Below, in pieces: positions 35,774 through 45,108 of a stretch of DNA of 64,000 nt. Below the pieces are notes generated by a model. That model was not told the DNA's origin. It was given only the letters and a program-made list of their open reading frames with translations, and did not search any database. Each line of letters starts with the position of its first letter. Position 1 is the first letter of the stretch. The stretch is taken from the NCBI RefSeq assembly GCF_002085925.2, contig NZ_CP053562.1:4203813-4267812 (forward strand), given 5' to 3'. Source of the DNA: Thioclava electrotropha. Its GTDB lineage: Bacteria; Pseudomonadota; Alphaproteobacteria; Rhodobacterales; Rhodobacteraceae. Made by a program: the position numbers and the translations under genes.

Positions 35774-37632
35774 GCCAAGCGTGCCCGCTTTGTTTGCCGC
35801 AGACGCGCCAAGATCAACGTAAGTGCCGCCGGCGTCACGCCATCAACGCGCCCCGCCTGCCCCAAAGTTTTTGGCATCGCGCGCTTAAGTTTACCCTTCA
35901 GCTCATTCGAGAGCCCCTGCAGGGAATCAAAATCGAAATCTTCGGGAATTTCCCAACCCTCATCGCGCTTAAGGGAAGCCGCGTCGACCTCCTGTCGCGC
36001 AACGTAATTCGCATAGAGCGCATCGATCGACAGCTGCCGCGCCGTATCTTCGGAGAGATCCTGCAATTCCGGCAGCGCCTCTTGCAGCGCGGGCATCGTG
36101 ATATCGGGGAAAGATAGAAGATCGAAAGCGGTCCGCCGCGTCCCGTCCTCATTCACTTTAAAGCCCTTCGCCTTGGCTTCCTTTGGCGTCAGCGAGATCG
36201 ACTGCAGCAACTCCCGACCTGCCGTCAGGTCGGCGGATTTCTTTTCAAACAGAACCCGGCGCGCCTCGCCAACACAGCCAATTTCGATTCCCATTCCCGT
36301 CAGGCGCTGGTCGGCATTGTCGGCCCGCAGCGACAGGCGGAACTCGGCCCGCGAGGTAAACATGCGGTAAGGTTCTGTTACCCCGCGCGACGTCAGATCG
36401 TCGATCATCACACCGATATAGCTCGACGTTCGGCTGAAATGCACCGGTGCGCCCGACTTCGCAGAGGATGCTGCATTCAAGCCAGCGACGAGACCCTGAG
36501 CTGCGGCCTCCTCATATCCTGTGGTCCCGTTGATCTGACCCGCAAAATATAGGCCAAGCACAGCACGCAACTGCAGCGTCGCGTCCAGCGCGCGCGGATC
36601 GACATAGTCATATTCGATCGCGTAACCGGGCTGCAGGATCTTCGCCTCTTCCAGACCGAAAATCGAATGGACGTAATCTTCCTGAACATCCACCGGCAGC
36701 GAGGTGGAAATACCGTTCGGATAGACCGTGTCGTCGTCCAGACCTTCCGGCTCGAGGAAAATCTGATGCGAGTCCTTATCCGCGAAGCGCACGACCTTGT
36801 CTTCGATCGAGGGGCAATAACGAGGCCCCACCCCGGAAATATGGCCGCCATACATCGCGGAGCGGTCAAGGTTGCCCCGGATGATGTCATGCGTCCGCGC
36901 GTTCGTATGGGTGATCCCGCAGGAAATCTGCCGGACCTCGGGGGTCCGGTTAAGGAAAGAAAACATCACCGGGTCGTCATCGCCGGGCTGACTCTCCAGT
37001 TTGTCCCAGGCAATCGTCTTCCCATCCAGCCGCGGCGGCGTGCCCGTTTTCAGGCGCCCCATCGGCAGATCCATCGCGTAAAGCCGCTCGGCCAAGGCGC
37101 GCGAAGGCCGATCCCCGATACGGCCACCCGGACGCTGCTGGTCGCCGATATGGATCACGCCGTTCAGGAATGTCCCAGACGTCAGGATCGCAGACTGACA
37201 GCTCAGCGTCACACCGTCGGCCAGCACTACGCCGGTGACCCGACCGCCTTCAACGCGCAGATCGGTCACCTCCCCCTCGATTACCTCGAGGTTGGGCTGC
37301 GCCGCGGTCATACGCTGGGCAGCCTCGCGGTAGATTTTACGATCCGCTTGAGCGCGCGGGCCTTGCACGGCGGGGCCTTTACGTCGGTTAAGAAGGCGGA
37401 ACTGGATACCGGCCGCGTCGGCAAGACGGCCCATCACACCGTCCAGCGCGTCGATCTCACGGACCAGATGGCCTTTACCAAGCCCACCGATCGCCGGATT
37501 GCACGACATCACCCCGATCGCATCCGCGCGAAGCGTCACCAAAGCTACCTGCGCACCCATCCGGGCCGCCGCGTGGGCTGCCTCGGTTCCGGCGTGCCCG
37601 CCTCCGATCACGATGACGTCGTAATGTTTCAC
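35770..37632 (-). CDS. mnmG: MnmG (GidA), tRNA U34 carboxymethylaminomethyl modification enzyme
   Basis: 620 residues from GTG 37632. It works with MnmE to modify wobble U34 of several tRNAs. The FAD fold is [25 protein letters not shown]-type residues and the family motif [20 protein letters not shown] are present. An earlier GTG at 37641 (reading FHVKH) is the common family start, but here GGAG abuts that codon, while the GTG at 37632 has ideal 8-base spacing; I therefore prefer it. The parS palindrome 37625-37640 covers both candidate starts. Confidence 0.95.
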   Translation of the reverse strand: MKHYDVIVIGGGHAGTEAAHAAARMGAQVALVTLRADAIGVMSCNPAIGGLGKGHLVREIDALDGVMGRLADAAGIQFRLLNRRKGPAVQGPRAQADRKIYREAAQRMTAAQPNLEVIEGEVTDLRVEGGRVTGVVLADGVTLSCQSAILTSGTFLNGVIHIGDQQRPGGRIGDRPSRALAERLYAMDLPMGRLKTGTPPRLDGKTIAWDKLESQPGDDDPVMFSFLNRTPEVRQISCGITHTNARTHDIIRGNLDRSAMYGGHISGVGPRYCPSIEDKVVRFADKDSHQIFLEPEGLDDDTVYPNGISTSLPVDVQEDYVHSIFGLEEAKILQPGYAIEYDYVDPRALDATLQLRAVLGLYFAGQINGTTGYEEAAAQGLVAGLNAASSAKSGAPVHFSRTSSYIGVMIDDLTSRGVTEPYRMFTSRAEFRLSLRADNADQRLTGMGIEIGCVGEARRVLFEKKSADLTAGRELLQSISLTPKEAKAKGFKVNEDGTRRTAFDLLSFPDITMPALQEALPELQDLSEDTARQLSIDALYANYVARQEVDAASLKRDEGWEIPEDFDFDSLQGLSNELKGKLKRAMPKTLGQAGRVDGVTPAALTLILARLRQTKRARLA

Positions 37633-37640
37633 GTGAAACA
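37625..37640. promoter_or_regulatory. parS site (perfect) across the mnmG start
   Basis: TGTTTCACGTGAAACA, a 16-of-16 match to the ParB consensus. It overlaps the start codon region of mnmG, just after its Shine-Dalgarno and the mnmE stop. It is about 3.2 kb left of the putative oriC. Confidence 0.95.
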
Positions 37641-37644
37641 CTCC

Positions 37645-38928
37645 TTACTTTCCGATGCAGAAACTCGAGAAAATTTCGTCCAACAGGTTCTCGACATCCA
37701 CCCGACCGAGCAACGCTTCCAGCGCCCAAGCCGCCTGGCGCAGTGATTCCGCTGCCAGCTCGCTTCGGTCGGACCCGCGCAATACCTCATCTCGCGCCGA
37801 TTCCAAAGCCCCGAATGCGCGCCGCATCGCAACCCTGTGCCGTTCGCGCGTCATTACGCCGGCGCCTTCGCCAAGCCCGGACAGACGTTCTTCGATCGCA
37901 GCGAGTAATTCGCCAAGCCCCTCACCTGTTTTACCGGAGACGTTCAGCCCATCATGCGCAGCGATATCGGCTTTGCCATGCACCACAAGATCGCCCGGCT
38001 CCGGTGCGATCAGCGGGACTTCCTCGCCGTCGAGCAGGAAAACGCGCAGATCGGATTGACGCGCGCGGTCGAGCGCTCGTTCCACCCCGATCGCCTCCAC
38101 GACATCGTCGGTTTCGCGCAGGCCGGCGGTGTCGAGCAAGGTCACCGCCTGCCCGCCAATCTCCATCCGCACCTCGATGACGTCGCGTGTCGTGCCTGCG
38201 AATTCGGAGGTGATCGCCGCTTCGCGCCCCGCCAGCGCGTTAAGCAAGGTTGATTTCCCGGCATTCGGCCGCCCGACAATCGCGACCTCGAACCCTTCGC
38301 GAATACGCTCCGCCGCGCCAAGACGGCGCAATTCATCGCGAATTCCGGCGCTGACCGCGTCGATCAGCTCCAGTACCTCGGGCGAAACATCGACCGGAAC
38401 TTCCTCATCCGCGAAGTCGATCGTGGCTTCGATCAGCGCACCTGCGCGGATCAGCTTTGCGCGCCAATCCTCGACCAGAGCGCCAACTGCGCCTGACAAA
38501 ACCTTCAATGCCTGCTTACGCTGCGCCTCGGTTTCCGCCTCGATCAGATCGGAGAGCCCTTCGACCTGCGCCAGATCGAGCCGTTCGTTCTCCAACGCCC
38601 GCCGGGTGAATTCACCAGGTTCTGCAAGCCGCAACCCGTCGATCTGTCCAAGCCCGCGCAGCACGGCAGAAACCGTCGCAATTGCGCCGTGGATATGCAG
38701 CTCCGCGACCTCTTCGCCGGTGAAGCTGGCGCCGCGCTCGAAACACAGCACCACTGCCTCGTCGAGTTCCTCACCCGCGAGCAGCAACCGCCGCAGCCCC
38801 GCTACGCGCGGTTCCGGCAGGGTTCCCGCCAAGTCCCGCGCCGCCTGCCACGCCAGCGGTCCTGAAATACGAATGACGGCCACGCCCGCTTTTCCGCGGG
38901 CCGTGGCCAGTGCATAGATCGTGTCCAT
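37645..38928 (-). CDS. mnmE: MnmE (TrmE), tRNA-modifying GTPase
   Basis: 427 residues. An N-terminal tetrahydrofolate-binding domain starts [20 protein letters not shown] and is followed by helical segments. The inserted G domain has G1 GRPNAGKST, the G2 region TTRDVIE and G3 [10 protein letters not shown]. The conserved C-terminal CIGK carries the catalytic-site cysteine. It partners MnmG. The G4 motif reads HGKAD where NKxD is usual, an unusual substitution. It lies three bases upstream of the first mnmG start candidate. Confidence 0.96.
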   Translation of the reverse strand: MDTIYALATARGKAGVAVIRISGPLAWQAARDLAGTLPEPRVAGLRRLLLAGEELDEAVVLCFERGASFTGEEVAELHIHGAIATVSAVLRGLGQIDGLRLAEPGEFTRRALENERLDLAQVEGLSDLIEAETEAQRKQALKVLSGAVGALVEDWRAKLIRAGALIEATIDFADEEVPVDVSPEVLELIDAVSAGIRDELRRLGAAERIREGFEVAIVGRPNAGKSTLLNALAGREAAITSEFAGTTRDVIEVRMEIGGQAVTLLDTAGLRETDDVVEAIGVERALDRARQSDLRVFLLDGEEVPLIAPEPGDLVVHGKADIAAHDGLNVSGKTGEGLGELLAAIEERLSGLGEGAGVMTRERHRVAMRRAFGALESARDEVLRGSDRSELAAESLRQAAWALEALLGRVDVENLLDEIFSSFCIGK

Positions 38929-38962
38929 AGCAATCCTCTTCCCTGCGGAAGATAGGACGGCC

Positions 38963-40234
38963 TCAGCCGTTCATCGAGTCGAAGAATTCCGAGTTCGTCT
39001 TGGTCTGCTTGAGCTTCGAAATCAGGAACTCGATCGCATCGGTCGTGCCCATCGGGTTCAGGATGCGGCGCAGAAGGTAGGTTTTCTGCAGATCCTTCTG
39101 ATCGACGAGCAGTTCCTCTTTCCGGGTACCGGATTTGAGGATGTCCATCGCCGGGAAGACGCGCTTGTCCGCGACCTTGCGGTCCAGCACGATTTCCGAG
39201 TTACCGGTGCCTTTGAATTCTTCGAAGATGACCTCGTCCATCCGCGAGCCGGTATCGATCAGCGCAGTCGCGATGATGGTCAGCGAGCCGCCCTCTTCGA
39301 TGTTCCGTGCCGCACCGAAGAAACGCTTCGGACGCTGCAGCGCGTTCGCGTCGACACCACCGGTCAGCACCTTGCCCGAGCTCGGAACGACGGTGTTGAA
39401 GGCGCGGCCCAGTCGGGTGATCGAGTCCAGCAAAATAACGACATCGCGCTTGTGCTCGACCAGACGCTTGGCCTTTTCGATGACCATATCGGAGACCGCG
39501 ACGTGACGCGTTGCCGGTTCGTCGAAAGTCGAGGACACAACCTCACCCTTCACCGAGCGCTGCATGTCAGTCACTTCTTCCGGGCGTTCGTCGATCAGCA
39601 GCACGATCAGGTAACATTCCGGATGGTTCTGCTCGATCGAGGTCGCAATATTCTGCAGCAGCACCGTCTTACCGGTCCGCGGCGGCGCCACGATCAGCGA
39701 ACGCTGACCCTTACCGATCGGCGCGACGAGGTCGATGATCCGGGCCGAGCGATCCTTGATCGTCGGATCCTCGATTTCCATTTTCAGACGCTCGTCGGGA
39801 TAGAGCGGCGTGAGGTTGTCGAAGGCGACCTTGTGGCGCGCTTTCTCCGGCTCCTCGAAGTTGATCCGCTCAACCTTCGTTAACGCGAAATAGCGCTCGT
39901 TCTCGCCGGGGGCGCGGATCACGCCTTCGACGGTATCGCCGGTGCGCAGGCTGTGCTGGCGGATCATGTCGGGCGAGACGTAGATATCGTCGGGACCCGG
40001 CAGATAGTTCGCCTCGGTCGAACGCAGGAAGCCGAAGCCGTCCTGCAGTACTTCCAGCACACCATCGCCGCCGATAACCCAGTCATCCTCGGCATGTTCC
40101 TTCAGGATCGAGAACATCATCTCGCCCTTGCGCATGGTCGAGGCGTTTTCGATCTCCCATTCTTCGGCCAGCGCCAGAAGTTCCTTCGGGCTCTTGGCTT
40201 TCAAATCGGAGAGATTGAGGCGTTCATCGCTCAT
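38963..40234 (-). CDS. rho: Transcription termination factor Rho
   Basis: 423 residues. The N-terminal domain starts [19 protein letters not shown]; the cold-shock-like RNA-binding part has [13 protein letters not shown]; the ATPase core has Walker [15 protein letters not shown], then [13 protein letters not shown] and the Q/R-loop segments. Rho is a hexameric RNA helicase ending transcripts. A clear promoter lies 100 bases upstream, leaving a leader of about 95 bases; rho is often autoregulated through its leader, but I see no specific attenuator. Confidence 0.98.
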   Translation of the reverse strand: MSDERLNLSDLKAKSPKELLALAEEWEIENASTMRKGEMMFSILKEHAEDDWVIGGDGVLEVLQDGFGFLRSTEANYLPGPDDIYVSPDMIRQHSLRTGDTVEGVIRAPGENERYFALTKVERINFEEPEKARHKVAFDNLTPLYPDERLKMEIEDPTIKDRSARIIDLVAPIGKGQRSLIVAPPRTGKTVLLQNIATSIEQNHPECYLIVLLIDERPEEVTDMQRSVKGEVVSSTFDEPATRHVAVSDMVIEKAKRLVEHKRDVVILLDSITRLGRAFNTVVPSSGKVLTGGVDANALQRPKRFFGAARNIEEGGSLTIIATALIDTGSRMDEVIFEEFKGTGNSEIVLDRKVADKRVFPAMDILKSGTRKEELLVDQKDLQKTYLLRRILNPMGTTDAIEFLISKLKQTKTNSEFFDSMNG

Positions 40235-40333
40235 CGGATCACCTGCAGCTGGCGCCTCATCTCAACGATGGACGCAAAAATTCGTCATGTAACAGAAAAA
40301 CCGGTCGACCAGGACGGCCGTGGCTTGATCCCG

Positions 40334-40362
40334 CAGATAAGCGCAAAGCGTCGCTGAGTCAA
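40334..40362 (-). promoter_or_regulatory. Probable rho promoter
   Basis: Minus strand TTGACT (40362-40357) and TATCTG (40339-40334) with a 17-base spacer, a good sigma-70 match. It lies directly behind the hemJ stop. Confidence 0.6.
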
Positions 40363-40368
40363 CGAAAG

Positions 40369-40833
40369 TCAGAATTTCACGATCACCGAGGCGACGATAA
40401 CGATCATGAAGATCGTCGGGATCTCGTTCATCATCCGGTAGTAGCGCCCGCTGCGGTTCGCCCTACCCTCTGCGAGCGCCTTGCGTTCCTTCGCGCACCA
40501 CATGTGAAACCAGGTCATGCCGAGAACGGCTGCGGCTTTGGTCCACGGCCAGATGCTCGACCAATCGACGATCCCCGGCGTGAAGACCAGCATCAGGCCA
40601 AAGAGCCAGCTCGCGATCATCCCCGGATTCATGATGGCCTTGAGAAGAAGCCGTTCCTGATGCCGGAACAGAAGCTCCTGATCGCTATCGCGCTCCATGC
40701 CCGCCTTGTTCAGCCCCTCGACGTGGTAAACGTAAAGTCGCGGCAAATAGAACAGGGCCGCCATCCAAGTGATGATCGCCATCACATGCAGTGCTTTGAT
40801 CCACAAATACCAAGTGCTCAGGAAATCGGTCAT
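40369..40833 (-). CDS. hemJ: HemJ, protoporphyrinogen IX oxidase (UPF0093)
   Basis: 154 residues, four membrane helices. The conserved histidine region LHVMAIITWMAALFYLPRLY (about 15-34) and WFHMWCAKERKALAEGRANR are diagnostic. HemJ makes protoporphyrin IX in bacteria without HemG or the HemY-type oxidase. GGAGGCGAG precedes the ATG. In many alphaproteobacteria it neighbours hemE and rho; here hemE is absent and the upstream side is the putative oriC. Confidence 0.94.
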   Translation of the reverse strand: MTDFLSTWYLWIKALHVMAIITWMAALFYLPRLYVYHVEGLNKAGMERDSDQELLFRHQERLLLKAIMNPGMIASWLFGLMLVFTPGIVDWSSIWPWTKAAAVLGMTWFHMWCAKERKALAEGRANRSGRYYRMMNEIPTIFMIVIVASVIVKF

Positions 40834-41049
40834 CTCGCCTCCGGCTGACAGCTGCCATCATCTTCAAAAAAGAATCTTTAAAGAAAAGATGATGATGATG
40901 TAGGGCCTGTTGATGATGTGGATTAACACTTTATCAAGACTTTCTCCACAGGCGGAAAACATCAGGCGAGCACTAATCTTTTACTCGACACACGTTTCGT
41001 AAAATATTGATATCTCGTGATTCTTTTTCAGAGAGTCACAACGTCACCC

Positions 41050-41058
41050 TGTGGATAA
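41050..41058 (-). promoter_or_regulatory. Perfect DnaA box
   Basis: TGTGGATAA, the complement of TTATCCACA, in the middle of the putative oriC. Confidence 0.8.
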
Positions 41059-41222
41059 CTCTTGGGAGAAAATTGTGAAACCCCCGGCATGTCCCCAGCG
41101 CCTCGAATCCGAATTCCACAGGTGGACAAGTTTCGTAAATCTGCCATGAAACATGTCGATCCGGTGGAGTAATCCGCCGATCCGCGTTATGCCCAATTTG
41201 ACCCCGAGACTTCTGCGCCCGC

Positions 41223-41231
41223 TTATCCACA
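41223..41231 (+). promoter_or_regulatory. Perfect DnaA box just before maf
   Basis: TTATCCACA, ending 5 bases before the maf ATG and so occupying the place of a ribosome-binding site. Confidence 0.75.
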
Positions 41232-41236
41232 AGTTC

Positions 41237-41830
41237 ATGAACATCCTCCTCGCCTCCGCCTCAGAAATCCGCGCGCAGCTTCTCCGCAACGCTGGCCTGT
41301 CCGTGACCGTGGCGCCTGCGCGTATCGATGAAGACATGATCCGCCGGAGCTTGGAGGCCGAAGAGGCGAAGCCGCGCGATGTGGGGGACCTGCTTGCCGA
41401 GATGAAGGCGGCGAAGCTTTCGGCGCGCCACCCCGGGGAGTTGGTGATCGGCGCGGATCAGGTTCTCGAGCTCAAAGGCGCGGTGTTGTCGAAACCCGAG
41501 ACGCCAGAAGACGCGAAATCGCAGCTACGCGCCCTCTCCGGCCAGACCCACAAGCTTCTCTCCGCGATGGTCGCGATCCGGGATGGCGAGCCACTTTGGC
41601 GGCATGTCGGCGAAGTGCGCCTCACGATGCACACGCTGTCGGAGCCGTTCATTGACGATTACGTCGCCCGCAACTGGGACAGCATTCGCTGGTCGGTCGG
41701 CAGCTACAAACTCGAGGAAGAAGGCGTCCGTCTTTTCTCCCGCGTCCAAGGCGACTATTTTGCCGTCCTGGGCCTTCCCCTGATCGAATTCCTGAACTGG
41801 CTTCACGCCCGAGGAGACTTCACGACATGA
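41237..41830 (+). CDS. maf: Maf-like nucleotide pyrophosphatase
   Basis: 197 residues. It opens with the Maf signature [18 protein letters not shown], followed by [21 protein letters not shown] and [21 protein letters not shown]. Maf proteins hydrolyse modified or canonical nucleotides, for example m5UTP or dTTP in different clades. I chose ATG 41237 by the conserved start; no Shine-Dalgarno is visible because a DnaA box occupies that place. It is the first gene to the right of oriC and its stop overlaps aroE (ATGA). Confidence 0.92.
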   Translation: MNILLASASEIRAQLLRNAGLSVTVAPARIDEDMIRRSLEAEEAKPRDVGDLLAEMKAAKLSARHPGELVIGADQVLELKGAVLSKPETPEDAKSQLRALSGQTHKLLSAMVAIRDGEPLWRHVGEVRLTMHTLSEPFIDDYVARNWDSIRWSVGSYKLEEEGVRLFSRVQGDYFAVLGLPLIEFLNWLHARGDFTT

Positions 41831-42666
41831 CGGATCATCCGCGCATTCCCCTCGCTGGCGTCATTGGATCGCCGGTCGCGCATTCGCGCTCGCCGCTCCT
41901 GTTTCGGACGTGGTTCGCCGAATACGGGATCGACGGGTTCTACATTCCGATGGATGTGGCGCGAGATGATCTGGAAACCGTGCTGCGGACATTGCCGAAG
42001 GCGGGGTTCGTCGGGACCAATGTGACGATCCCACACAAGATCCGCGCGCTTGAGATCGCCGATGTCATTTCCGATCGCGCGGCACTGATCGGGGCCGCGA
42101 ACACTTTGGTATTCCGTCCAGACGGAAAGATTTACGCTGATAATACAGATGGTTACGGTTTTATCGCTAATCTGCGGCAGAATGCGCCTAACTGGGATCC
42201 CAAGTCTGGCCCGGCCGCAGTTCTGGGCGCTGGCGGCGCTGCGCGCGCCATCGTCGCCTCGCTTCTTGAAAGTGGCGCGCCGGAAATCCGTATCTCGAAC
42301 CGCACCCGGGCGCGTGCAGACGCGCTGCGTCAGGAGTTCGGCGCGCGTCTTGTCGTTTACGATTGGGTTCAGGCGGGCAATATGCTCGAAGATGCCACGA
42401 CTGTCGTGAACACGACCTCGCTCGGCATGGTCGGCAAATCGGAATTCCGCGTTCCGCTCGATGCGTTGCGTCCCAGCGCGACCTGCTGCGATCTCGTCTA
42501 CACACCTCTTAAGACGAAATTCCTCGCCGAGGCTGAAGATGTGGGATGTACCGTGGTCGATGGCCTCGGCATGCTTCTGCATCAAGCTGTCCCCGGGTTC
42601 GAGCGCTGGTTCGGCCAGCGCCCGGAAGTGACCGAAACTGTCCGCAACGCGGTGCTCGGGGCATGA
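41827..42666 (+). CDS. aroE: Shikimate dehydrogenase
   Basis: 279 residues. It reduces 3-dehydroshikimate to shikimate with NADPH. Substrate-site motifs: [17 protein letters not shown] and [10 protein letters not shown] with the catalytic lysine; GADTDGYGF-type segment [18 protein letters not shown]-binding [14 protein letters not shown]. It is coupled to maf and coaE by ATGA overlaps. Confidence 0.97.
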   Translation: MTDHPRIPLAGVIGSPVAHSRSPLLFRTWFAEYGIDGFYIPMDVARDDLETVLRTLPKAGFVGTNVTIPHKIRALEIADVISDRAALIGAANTLVFRPDGKIYADNTDGYGFIANLRQNAPNWDPKSGPAAVLGAGGAARAIVASLLESGAPEIRISNRTRARADALRQEFGARLVVYDWVQAGNMLEDATTVVNTTSLGMVGKSEFRVPLDALRPSATCCDLVYTPLKTKFLAEAEDVGCTVVDGLGMLLHQAVPGFERWFGQRPEVTETVRNAVLGA

Positions 42667-43262
42667 GCAATCCTTTCCTGCTCGGGCTCACCGGCTCCAT
42701 CGGGATGGGAAAATCCACGACGGCTGCGATGTTCGCCGAGGCGGGAATTCCCGTGTGGGATGCCGATCGAACAGTGCATGATCTTTACGCGAAGGGTGGT
42801 GCGGCCGTCGCGCCGATTGCCGCGGCCTTCCCGTCTGCGGTCAAGGATGGAGCGGTGGACCGGGCCGAGCTGAAAAAGCTGCTCGCCAGCGACGAAAAGA
42901 CTCTAACCCGCCTTGAATCGATCGTTCATCCGCTCACCACGGCCTCGCGGAGCGACTTCATCGCCGCGCATCCGGAGGCGGATCTGATCCTTCTCGACAT
43001 TCCGCTTTTGTTTGAGACCGGGGCTGACGCTGCTTGCGATGCAACGCTCGTGGTCACCGCCCCGGCAGAGGTTCAGCGCGCGCGTGTTCTCGAGCGGCCT
43101 GACATGACCGAGGCGCAGCTTGATTTCATTCTGTCGCGCCAGATGCCGGATGCGGAAAAACGACGTCGCGCAACCTTCGTGATCGAAACCCTCGATCTTG
43201 AGCAGACCCGCCAAGATGTGCGAAACCTGATTGCGAAGATCAGGGGTGAGCAAGATGCGTGA
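42663..43262 (+). CDS. coaE: Dephospho-CoA kinase
   Basis: 199 residues. The P-loop GLTGSIGMGKST is at residues 8-19, followed by GIPVWDADRTVHDLY and LLDIPLLFETGA. It performs the last step of CoA synthesis, phosphorylating the ribose 3' hydroxyl. It overlaps aroE and dnaQ; aroE-coaE-dnaQ near oriC is a common alphaproteobacterial order. Confidence 0.97.
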   Translation: MSNPFLLGLTGSIGMGKSTTAAMFAEAGIPVWDADRTVHDLYAKGGAAVAPIAAAFPSAVKDGAVDRAELKKLLASDEKTLTRLESIVHPLTTASRSDFIAAHPEADLILLDIPLLFETGADAACDATLVVTAPAEVQRARVLERPDMTEAQLDFILSRQMPDAEKRRRATFVIETLDLEQTRQDVRNLIAKIRGEQDA

Positions 43263-43953
43263 AATCGTTCTCGATACCGAAACCACGGGTTTCGAGCCGG
43301 GAGAAGGTGACCGGATCGTCGAGATCGGTGCGGTTGAGCTCTTCAACCACATGCCGACCGGTAACACCTATCACCAGTACATTAACCCCGAGCGGTCGAT
43401 GCCCCAGGAAGCTTTTCAGGTGCACGGGCTGGGCGACGAATTCCTGTCGGATAAACCCAAATTCGCCCAGATTGGCCTCGATTTTCTGAATTTCATCGGC
43501 ACGGACTCGGTCCTCGTGATCCACAATGCCAAGTTCGACATGAAATTCCTGAATGCCGAGCTTGGCTGGGCCGGAATGCCACTGATCCCGGATGATCGCG
43601 CACTCGATACGCTGGCAATGGCCCGGCGGAGATTTCCGGGCTCGCCCGCGACGCTCGATGCGCTGTGCCGCCGCTTCAGCATCGACAACTCATCGCGGAC
43701 GCTGCATGGCGCGTTGCTCGATAGTGAAATTCTGGCCGAGGTTTATCTCGAGCTGATCGGTGGTCGGCAGCCGGGCTTCGGGCTGCAACCCGTTGAAACG
43801 GGACAGAAACGTCAGGCCGGAGCCAATCAAGACTGGCGTCCCAAGCCTCGCCCCGAGCCCCTGCCCCCGCGCTTGACTGCCGAGGAGGCCGAGGCGCATG
43901 CTGCCTTCGTAGCCCAGCTCGGCGAAGCCGCGATCTGGAACCGCTACGACTGA
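43255..43953 (+). CDS. dnaQ: DNA polymerase III epsilon subunit (proofreading exonuclease)
   Basis: 232 residues. DEDDh exonuclease motifs: ExoI IVLDTETTGFEPGEGDRIVE, ExoII HNAKFDMKFLN and ExoIII HGALLDSEILAEVYLEL. A short Pro-rich C-terminal tail should contact the alpha polymerase subunit. The ATG at 43255 overlaps the coaE end by 8 bases and has GGGGTGAG upstream. Confidence 0.96.
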   Translation: MREIVLDTETTGFEPGEGDRIVEIGAVELFNHMPTGNTYHQYINPERSMPQEAFQVHGLGDEFLSDKPKFAQIGLDFLNFIGTDSVLVIHNAKFDMKFLNAELGWAGMPLIPDDRALDTLAMARRRFPGSPATLDALCRRFSIDNSSRTLHGALLDSEILAEVYLELIGGRQPGFGLQPVETGQKRQAGANQDWRPKPRPEPLPPRLTAEEAEAHAAFVAQLGEAAIWNRYD

Positions 43954-44055
43954 AAACGTCGGGTTTTCTGACATAATACGCAAGTTTTCCATTTAACCGA
44001 GCGTCAACCTCCCTTAAATCGGGGGCTTCTTAGGGAGAGAGCGGGAGGACCGTCC

Positions 44056-45108
44056 ATGCTGGACCTGACCGAAATGCGTGCCACGCTGGCCGAGACGTAC
44101 GATCTTGCGCCATCCATTGAGTTGGCAGAGGAAATGCGGGACATCCACGCAAAGATGGATCGCGTTATTCCCTTGCCAGATTTCGCGCGCTACGCGCCCT
44201 ATATCCGCGCGATCAATCGTCTGAAAAAAGAGAAAAACGCGGTCATTCTCGCGCACAACTACATGACGCCGGAAATCTATCACGGCGTAGCAGATGTTGT
44301 GGGTGACAGTCTGCAGCTCGCCATCGAGGCCACGAAGGTTCAGGCCGGGACGATCGTCCAATGCGGCGTGCATTTCATGGCCGAGACGTCGAAGATCCTG
44401 AACCCCGCCAAGACTGTCCTGATCCCCGATATGAAAGCCGGTTGTTCGCTGGCGGAGTCGATCACCGCCGACGGTATCGCGGAGATGCGCGCCAAATATC
44501 CCGGTGCGCCCGTGGTAAGCTACGTTAACACGACCGCCGAAGTGAAAGCGGCGTCCGACATCTGCTGCACCTCGTCCAACGCTGCGCAGATCGTGCGTGC
44601 GATGGAGAGCGACACGGTCATCATGACGCCGGACCAGTATCTTGCGCAGAACGTGGCAAACGAGGTCCCCGAGAAGAATGTCGTCTGGTGGGAGGGCTCG
44701 TGTATTGTTCACGAGCAGTATACTGCCAAGGATATCAATGACTTCCGATCGATGCATCCGAATACACGGATCATCGCGCACCCCGAATGCCCGCCCGACG
44801 TCGTCGCGGCGTCGGATTTCTCGGGCTCGACCTCGGGCATCATCAACTACGTCGAAACCAACAAGCCGAAAGAGGCAATGTTGGTCACGGAATGCTCGAT
44901 GGCGTCGAATATCGCCGATGCGTTGCCGGAAGTAGATTTTGTGGGTCCGTGCAATATGTGCCCCTACATGAAGAAGATCACGCTCGAAAAAATCCTGTGG
45001 TCGCTGCATACCGGGACCGAGGAAGTGATCGTCGATCCGCAGGTCGCCGAAAAGGCGCGCGTCGCGGTTGAGCGGATGATCGAGCTGTCCCGGACGCTCG
45101 CGAAGTGA
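44056..45108 (+). CDS. nadA: Quinolinate synthase A
   Basis: 350 residues. It condenses iminoaspartate with dihydroxyacetone phosphate to quinolinate using a [4Fe-4S] cluster. Motifs: ILAHNYMTPEIYHGVADVVG, VQCGVHFMAETSKIL and GPCNMCPYMK, containing cluster cysteines; ECSMASN is also present. GGGAGGA precedes the ATG by 6 bases. It heads nadA-nadB-nadC; its stop overlaps nadB by 4 bases (GTGA). The 102-base upstream gap must hold the promoter. Confidence 0.97.
   Translation: MLDLTEMRATLAETYDLAPSIELAEEMRDIHAKMDRVIPLPDFARYAPYIRAINRLKKEKNAVILAHNYMTPEIYHGVADVVGDSLQLAIEATKVQAGTIVQCGVHFMAETSKILNPAKTVLIPDMKAGCSLAESITADGIAEMRAKYPGAPVVSYVNTTAEVKAASDICCTSSNAAQIVRAMESDTVIMTPDQYLAQNVANEVPEKNVVWWEGSCIVHEQYTAKDINDFRSMHPNTRIIAHPECPPDVVAASDFSGSTSGIINYVETNKPKEAMLVTECSMASNIADALPEVDFVGPCNMCPYMKKITLEKILWSLHTGTEEVIVDPQVAEKARVAVERMIELSRTLAK

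Larger units (their letters stand above)
40850..41236. other. Putative chromosomal replication origin (oriC)
   Basis: The gap between hemJ and maf (about 400 bases) is AT-rich in a GC-rich window, with tracts such as AAAAAAGAATCTTTAAAGAAAA (40866 on) and AAAATATTGATATCTCGTG (41001 on). DnaA-box-like 9-mers: TGTGGATTA at 40917 (1 mismatch), TTCTCCACA at 40942 (1 mismatch), TGTGGATAA at 41050 (perfect) and TTATCCACA at 41223 (perfect); a weak one lies at 41121. Genes diverge from it and parAB/parS lie close by. GANTC (CcrM-type) sites occur at 40872, 41019 and 41105. Position and boxes support oriC; activity is not shown. Confidence 0.8.
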
